This document shows, piece by piece, positions 59,845-64,000 of a stretch of DNA of 64,000 bases. The DNA is taken from assembly GCA_000285855.2 (NCBI GenBank), contig HE978651.1:3376462-3440461 (forward strand). Reading direction: 5' to 3'. How positions within the stretch are numbered: the stretch's first letter is position 1; each line of letters begins with the position of its first letter. The translations under genes were made by a program, and so were the position numbers. This stretch comes from Ruminococcus sp. JC304. Its GTDB lineage: Bacteria > Bacillota > Clostridia > Lachnospirales > Lachnospiraceae. The notes beneath the pieces were generated by a model, which saw only the letters and a list, made by a program, of their open reading frames with translations, did not search any database and was not told the origin of the DNA.

Positions 59845-61410
59845 TCAAAGGGACTGATGGTAAGTACTCAGGAAATCCTTTAATTTACCTGCTGCTTCTT
59901 TCAGTACTTCAATTCGCGGCAGGTAAACTACACGGAAATGATCCGGCTGTCCCCAGTTGAATCCACCTCCATGAACCAACAGGATCTTCTTTTCCCGTAA
60001 AAGATCCAGAGCAAATTTCTCGTCACTGACAATACCGAACTTTTTCACATCAATCTTCGGGAACATATAAAATGCCGCCTTAGGCTTCACAGCTGTAATT
60101 CCCGGAATATCTGTCAATGCATTGTAAATATATTCTCTCTGCTCATAAATACGTCCGCCCGGAACAATATAATCATTTACACTCTGATGACCACCCAGAG
60201 CAGTCTGTACAACAGACTGTGCCGGCACATTAGAACAAAGTCTCATATTGGAAAGCATCTTCAGGCCCTCAATATAATCTGCTGCAATACGCTTATTTCC
60301 ACTTAAAATCATCCAGCCAATTCTGAATCCTGCGATCATATGGGATTTGGATAAACCACTGAAGGTTACACAGAACAAATCCGGTGCCAGGGATGCAATG
60401 GAAACATGCTCCTGTCCATCCATAACCAGGCGGTCATAAATTTCATCAGAAAAAATGATCAGCTGATGCTCTCTGGCAATATTCACAATTTCCTGCAGCA
60501 CCTCTCTCGGATATAATGCACCCGTAGGATTATTAGGATTAATCAGCACGATTGCCTTTGTTCTGCTTGTAATCTTTTTGCGGATATCATCCATATCCGG
60601 ATACCACTCAGATTTCTCGTCACAGATATAATGAACCGCCTTACCTCCTGCCAGAGTTGCACAGGCAGTCCAAAGTGGATAATCAGGAGAAGGGATCAGT
60701 ATTTCATCTCCATTATCCAGCAATGCAGACATACACAGATTGATCAGTTCACTGACACCATTTCCTGTATAAATATCCTCCACACTGACATTTGGGATTT
60801 TCTTCAGCTGTGCATACTGCATGATCGCTTTTCTGGCTGAAAAAAGACCTTTGGATGCGGAATATCCCTCACAGTCTGTCAGCTGGTCACGCATATCATA
60901 AATAACCTCATCCGGTGTGCGGAAGCCAAAAGGTGCAGGATTTCCGATGTTCAGCTTCAACACCTGTGTTCCGGCAGCTTCCATACGACTTGCTTCCTCT
61001 ACTACCGGTCCTCTCACATCATACAATACATTATCAAGCTTTGATGATTTTTTAAACTCGCGCACTTTTCGTCCCTCCTCAACTGTCTGCTCCATGCCTT
61101 CAGCTTCTTTTTCACTGCTTCCATCAAGGTCTTCCGGATGCTTTTCAGCTTCCGGTGTCATCACTTCCGGATCCATTAGTTTCTCTGCATCTCCATTTCC
61201 CATCAACCATTCTTCTGTTACATCCAGTACCCCGGAAATAAAATGCAGGATTTCTGCTCTTGGAATCGTCTTGCCACTGAGATACTGACTTACATGACTT
61301 TTTCCAAGCTTCACGCCCTGCTCCTGAGCACAGCGCACCAGATCTACCTGTTTCATCTGTTTATTATTTAAAGCCTCTTTCAGCCTTTCTGCAAATGTAT
61401 GATTCGCCAT
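59845..61410 (-). CDS. HTH-fused PLP-dependent aminotransferase (alanine aminotransferase-like)
   Basis: A 521-residue fusion. Residues 1-75 are an XRE-type helix-turn-helix (ERLKEALNNKQMKQVDLVRCAQEQG...GKSHVSQYLSGK); residues about 75-125 are an acidic linker; the rest is a class I/II aminotransferase with NPNNPTG, DEIYDRL and the PLP-binding Lys in SGLSKSHMIAGFRIGW, nearest to alanine aminotransferases (AlaA). A transaminase joined to a DNA-binding domain may sense its own substrate or cofactor. The ATG at 61410 has GGAAAGGGAG upstream. The promoter carries GTTCAA-type operator repeats. Confidence 0.88.
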   Translation of the reverse strand: MANHTFAERLKEALNNKQMKQVDLVRCAQEQGVKLGKSHVSQYLSGKTIPRAEILHFISGVLDVTEEWLMGNGDAEKLMDPEVMTPEAEKHPEDLDGSSEKEAEGMEQTVEEGRKVREFKKSSKLDNVLYDVRGPVVEEASRMEAAGTQVLKLNIGNPAPFGFRTPDEVIYDMRDQLTDCEGYSASKGLFSARKAIMQYAQLKKIPNVSVEDIYTGNGVSELINLCMSALLDNGDEILIPSPDYPLWTACATLAGGKAVHYICDEKSEWYPDMDDIRKKITSRTKAIVLINPNNPTGALYPREVLQEIVNIAREHQLIIFSDEIYDRLVMDGQEHVSIASLAPDLFCVTFSGLSKSHMIAGFRIGWMILSGNKRIAADYIEGLKMLSNMRLCSNVPAQSVVQTALGGHQSVNDYIVPGGRIYEQREYIYNALTDIPGITAVKPKAAFYMFPKIDVKKFGIVSDEKFALDLLREKKILLVHGGGFNWGQPDHFRVVYLPRIEVLKEAAGKLKDFLSTYHQSL

Positions 61411-61440
61411 ATTTTTCTCCCTTTCCTTTCGAAAAAGTCC

Positions 61441-61480
61441 GGCGGATAAAATCATCCGCTTCGCTACTTGATTTGGTCAA
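61441..61480. repeat. Dispersed palindromic repeat, copy D
   Basis: GCGGAT (61442-61447), loop AAAATC, ATCCGC (61454-61459), then TTCGCTACTTGATTTGGTCAAA. Closest to copy C in its loop; the end differs (TTGGTCAAA instead of TCGGTTAAA). Lies in the 5' leader of the aminotransferase gene. Confidence 0.75.
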
Positions 61481-61565
61481 AGTTCAATAAGCATTATTTT
61501 GAACTTTATATATTCTCGCATCATGTAATTGAACTCAGTATATCATCTCATTTTCAAAAATTCAA
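61479..61565 (-). promoter_or_regulatory. Promoter and operators of the HTH-aminotransferase
   Basis: Minus-strand TTGAAT (61560-61565), 17-base spacer and TATACT (61537-61542). Inverted repeats AAAGTTCAA (61479-61487) and TTGAACTTT (61499-61507) lie about 30-50 bases into the transcript, and a further TTGAAC (61529-61534) lies at the start site. Repeats at these places suggest repression, plausibly by the protein's own HTH. Confidence 0.6.
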
Positions 61566-61671
61566 CATTTATTTTTGTATTTTATAGTCTTATTTTTTGT
61601 TCAATTTCATCTTATATATTTCTAAATTCATCAACAAAGCCAGCATCATCATATTGAACTTAGCTCAAACA

Positions 61672-61738
61672 AAAAAGCACCTCCGATACAAACCGGTACA
61701 ATAATGTACTGTTCCTTGTATCTGAGGTACTTCTTATT
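61672..61738 (-). terminator. Terminator after the dehydratase genes
   Basis: A long imperfect stem pairs AAGTACCTCAGATACAAG with its partner GTATCGGAGGTGCTTTTTTG around an inner hairpin GTAC...GTAC (minus strand). The T-run follows. It starts about 25 bases after the large-subunit stop. Confidence 0.8.
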
Positions 61739-61762
61739 ATTTACTCAATGATCTGTCTCCGT

Positions 61763-63016
61763 TTATTCTCCCATAACCGGATTCACAATTTTTCCAGCTA
61801 CAGCACAGGAAGCTGCTGTTCTGGGAGATGCCAGATAAATCTGAACTTTTGATGTTCCCATTCGTCCCAGGAAGTTACGGTTATTGGTGGCTACCACACG
61901 CTCTCCGTCTGTGAGGATACCCCCTGCACGTCCGCAGCACAGTCCACAGCCGGGATGTGTGATCATAGCTCCCGCCTCAGCCAGAATATCCAGGATTCCC
62001 ATATCTGCTGCCTGTCTGTAGATCTTGCGGCTGGCAGGTGTGACGATCAGCTTCACATAATCTGCCACTTTCTTTCCCTTCAGAACCTCTGCCGCTGCCT
62101 GAAGATCCTCCAGACGTCCGTTGGTGCAGGAACCGATAAATACCTGATCAATCTCTGTACCCTCCATTTCCTCTACAGGGCGAATCTTATCTACCTGGGA
62201 AGGACATGCCATAACCGGTACAAAATCTTCGGCACGATAGGTCAAAGTCTTCATATATACAGCATCCTCATCTCCTGCCAGGCTCTTCTGAAAATCATCC
62301 AGTTCAATTCCACAGTACTCTGCTGTTTTCTCATCCGGTGTAAACAACGCACATTTGGCTCCTGCCTCTATTGCCATATTTGACATTGTCATACGACTTG
62401 CCACAGACATATTCTTCACTGTACTTCCGGTAAATTCCAGTGATCGGTAAGTTGCACCTGCTGCTGTAAGATCACCGATGATCCGCAGGATCACATCCTT
62501 GGACATTACATTTTCCGGAAGTTCTCCATCGATCACAATCTTAATGGTCTCAGGCACCCGGATCCACATGGTGCCGGTTCCCAGGATACTTGCCATCTCT
62601 GTATATCCGATACCTGAGGAAAAAGCACCAACACAGCCATAGGTAGTAGTATGGCTGTCTGTACCAAATACCACGTTTCCGGGCTTCACATAACCAGCTT
62701 CCGTCATCAGCTGATGACAGATTCCGTCACTTCTATGTACATTTTTCATTCCAAATTTCTTTGCAAACTCATCTCCCACATGGAAATGTCTGGTATCGTC
62801 CAGCTGACTGGCCGGAACCAGATGATCATAGATCAGCACAACTTTATCCGGATCCCAGAGCTTTGTAAATCCCATCTCTTTGAACTTTTCTGCAACAAAA
62901 GGAATGAAAATATCGTGGATCATCACTCTATCCACATTTACAGTCACAATATCTCCCGGTTTTACCGCTTTTCCCACATTATTTCTGATAATCTTCTCAA
63001 TAACTGTCTCGCCCAT
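61763..63016 (-). CDS. 3-Isopropylmalate dehydratase-family large subunit
   Basis: A 417-residue [4Fe-4S] hydro-lyase large subunit (aconitase superfamily, LeuC/HACN branch). Cluster and substrate motifs are GTDSHTTTYGCVGAFSSGIG, GSCTNGR and HPGCGLCCG, with RNFLGRMG. The short length is that of the clostridial/archaeal type, which needs a separate small subunit, found 17 bases upstream. Substrate may be isopropylmalate or a related malate (methylmalates, homocitrate); because two large subunits occur here I do not assign a name. Confidence 0.8.
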   Translation of the reverse strand: MGETVIEKIIRNNVGKAVKPGDIVTVNVDRVMIHDIFIPFVAEKFKEMGFTKLWDPDKVVLIYDHLVPASQLDDTRHFHVGDEFAKKFGMKNVHRSDGICHQLMTEAGYVKPGNVVFGTDSHTTTYGCVGAFSSGIGYTEMASILGTGTMWIRVPETIKIVIDGELPENVMSKDVILRIIGDLTAAGATYRSLEFTGSTVKNMSVASRMTMSNMAIEAGAKCALFTPDEKTAEYCGIELDDFQKSLAGDEDAVYMKTLTYRAEDFVPVMACPSQVDKIRPVEEMEGTEIDQVFIGSCTNGRLEDLQAAAEVLKGKKVADYVKLIVTPASRKIYRQAADMGILDILAEAGAMITHPGCGLCCGRAGGILTDGERVVATNNRNFLGRMGTSKVQIYLASPRTAASCAVAGKIVNPVMGE

Positions 63017-63033
63017 TTGCTTCTCCCTTCCTC

Positions 63034-63525
63034 TTAATCCAGACCATTCAGCTTACGCATAGCCTTTACCAGACCGCCTGCCCGGATAATATCCATGAGA
63101 TTCTCCGGCAGAGAAGCAATTGGGTACTGTTTGCCATTGTAATCTACATGCTCATTCAGCACTACAGTTACCTCATCCCCCTCCTTGATCTCATCATAGA
63201 GGGTTGGCTGTTCAATCAGCAGAAGTCCGTTATTAATTGAGTTGCGGAAAAAGATCCGGGCAAAGGATTTTGCGATCACGCACTGGATTCCCAGCGCCTT
63301 GATAATCTCCGGTGCCTGCTCTCTGGAGGAACCGCAGCCAAAATTTTTGCCTGCAACAATAATGTCACCCTTACGGATCTGTCCAGCCAACTCCGGACGG
63401 AGAGGGCTGAATCCATACTGCTTCATATCATCTATTGTTTTCAGTGCCAGATACTCAGTAGGGATAATGATATCTGTATCAATATCATCTCCAAGTACCC
63501 ACACCTTTCCTGTGAATTTTTCCAT
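63034..63525 (-). CDS. 3-Isopropylmalate dehydratase-family small subunit (LeuD-like)
   Basis: A 163-residue swivel-domain subunit that completes the active site of the large subunit. It has GDDIDTDIIIPTEYL (residues 12-26), GKNFGCGSSREQAPEIIKALG and NSINNGLLLIE. Length is normal for LeuD. It lies between two large-subunit genes, 17 bases before one and 58 bases after the other, so it could serve either. Confidence 0.85.
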   Translation of the reverse strand: MEKFTGKVWVLGDDIDTDIIIPTEYLALKTIDDMKQYGFSPLRPELAGQIRKGDIIVAGKNFGCGSSREQAPEIIKALGIQCVIAKSFARIFFRNSINNGLLLIEQPTLYDEIKEGDEVTVVLNEHVDYNGKQYPIASLPENLMDIIRAGGLVKAMRKLNGLD

Positions 63526-63583
63526 AATATTTACCTCGTTATATATCTCGTTCCAATGGATCCTTGATCCTGCTCTCAGATTA

Positions 63584-64000
63584 TTACTCTATTTCACTGG
63601 CCATTGCGATCTTTCCTGCAATGGCAGATGCTGTAACAGTAGCTGCTGATCCCAGATATACCTTGGAGCTTGGATGTCCTGCACGGCCTTTGAAGTTACG
63701 TGTTCCTGTACTGATCAGCACCTCGTTTTCACCGATCACACCCTGACAGCTTCCCCAGCAAACACTACAGTTCGGGTTCATAACAATTGCTCCTGCATCC
63801 ATAAAGATATCAAGCAGTCCTTCCTTCAGTGCCTGTCTGTAAATTGTCTGGCTTGCAGGTACCACCAGGAAACGAACACCCTCAGCAACCTTTTTACCTT
63901 TAATAATCTCAGCACCTACCCTGAGATCTTCAATACGTCCATTGTTGCAGGAACCAAGAAAGGCTTCATTAATCGGAATTCCACAGGTTTCCTCTGCAGG
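63584..64000 (-). CDS. Second 3-isopropylmalate dehydratase-family large subunit (partial, 5' end outside window)
   Basis: The 138 C-terminal residues of another large subunit. They show GSCNNGRIEDL (GSCTNGR in most members), PNCSVCWGSCQG as the cluster Cys pair and GTRNFKGRAGHPSSKVYLGS. It is clearly different from the gene at 61763, so this is a diverged paralogue and not a duplicate. First of three genes in the visible part of the operon. Confidence 0.85.
   Translation of the reverse strand, partial: PAEETCGIPINEAFLGSCNNGRIEDLRVGAEIIKGKKVAEGVRFLVVPASQTIYRQALKEGLLDIFMDAGAIVMNPNCSVCWGSCQGVIGENEVLISTGTRNFKGRAGHPSSKVYLGSAATVTASAIAGKIAMASEIE

Overview
The window reads as a chromosomal segment of a Gram-positive, strictly anaerobic member of the Lachnospiraceae, most like Blautia and its relatives (inferred from gene content and family resemblance, not from a search). 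Support: a V-type ATP synthase, a GlgC/GlgD pair, PerR next to a rubredoxin-rubrerythrin, a sortase-type surface protein, LicD proteins, a YesM/AraC-type sugar module, AGGAGG ribosome binding sites and moderate GC. No rRNA, tRNA, CRISPR array, transposase or phage gene was seen.

Layout. 0-3.6 kb: end of a V-ATPase operon (subunits A partial, B, D). 3.6-4.2 kb: AT-rich spacer with three consensus DnaA boxes. 4.2-10.2 kb: trxB, a DUF885 protein, a FabT-like MarR regulator, a CapA-like protein and TatD. 10.4-17.0 kb: one very large cell-wall adhesin gene broken into two frames at an A6 tract. Upstream of it lies a probable yybP-ykoY (Mn2+) riboswitch with its own promoter and terminator. 17.6-24.1 kb: metG, a split ThrE-type exporter, rubrerythrin/PerR with PerR-like boxes, a small coiled-coil protein and a D,D-carboxypeptidase. 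24.4-24.6 kb: a 203-bp near-palindrome. 24.7-26.9 kb: rpmG-secE-nusG-rplK-rplA with twin leader motifs before rplK and rplA.

27-40 kb is a surface-polysaccharide locus on the minus strand. A priming phosphoglycosyltransferase, a GT2 and a membrane acyltransferase form one unit. A second unit has its own promoter and encodes a cytidylyltransferase fused to a Gfo/Idh-like domain, two LicD proteins (one without the catalytic motif), an acetolactate-synthase-like ThDP enzyme, an SDR and, with no visible terminator in between, a diguanylate cyclase. This set looks like a pathway that makes a CDP-activated polyol or keto-polyol and attaches it to a glycan by LicD. It is the best candidate here for an undescribed system.

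40.6-51.3 kb holds glgC-glgD, ribosomal L25, MATE and CLC transporters, a HAD phosphatase, an orphan Hpt protein, HtrA, AroE and a double-domain rhamnose mutarotase. 51.5-59.0 kb is an AT-richer plus-strand sugar-uptake module: binding protein, permease with a T8 frameshift, second permease, oxidoreductase, YesM-type kinase and AraC-type response regulator. 59.1-64 kb has lepB, a consensus parS inside a 42-bp palindrome, an HTH-aminotransferase fusion, and a large-small-large set of isopropylmalate-dehydratase-family genes running off the end.

Most genes from about 9 kb on, including the ribosomal operon, are on the minus strand. This suggests replication passes from high to low coordinates and that the origin lies beyond the right-hand end, in keeping with the parS site. 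A dispersed palindromic repeat with the core GCGGAT-loop-ATCCGC occurs four times between genes.
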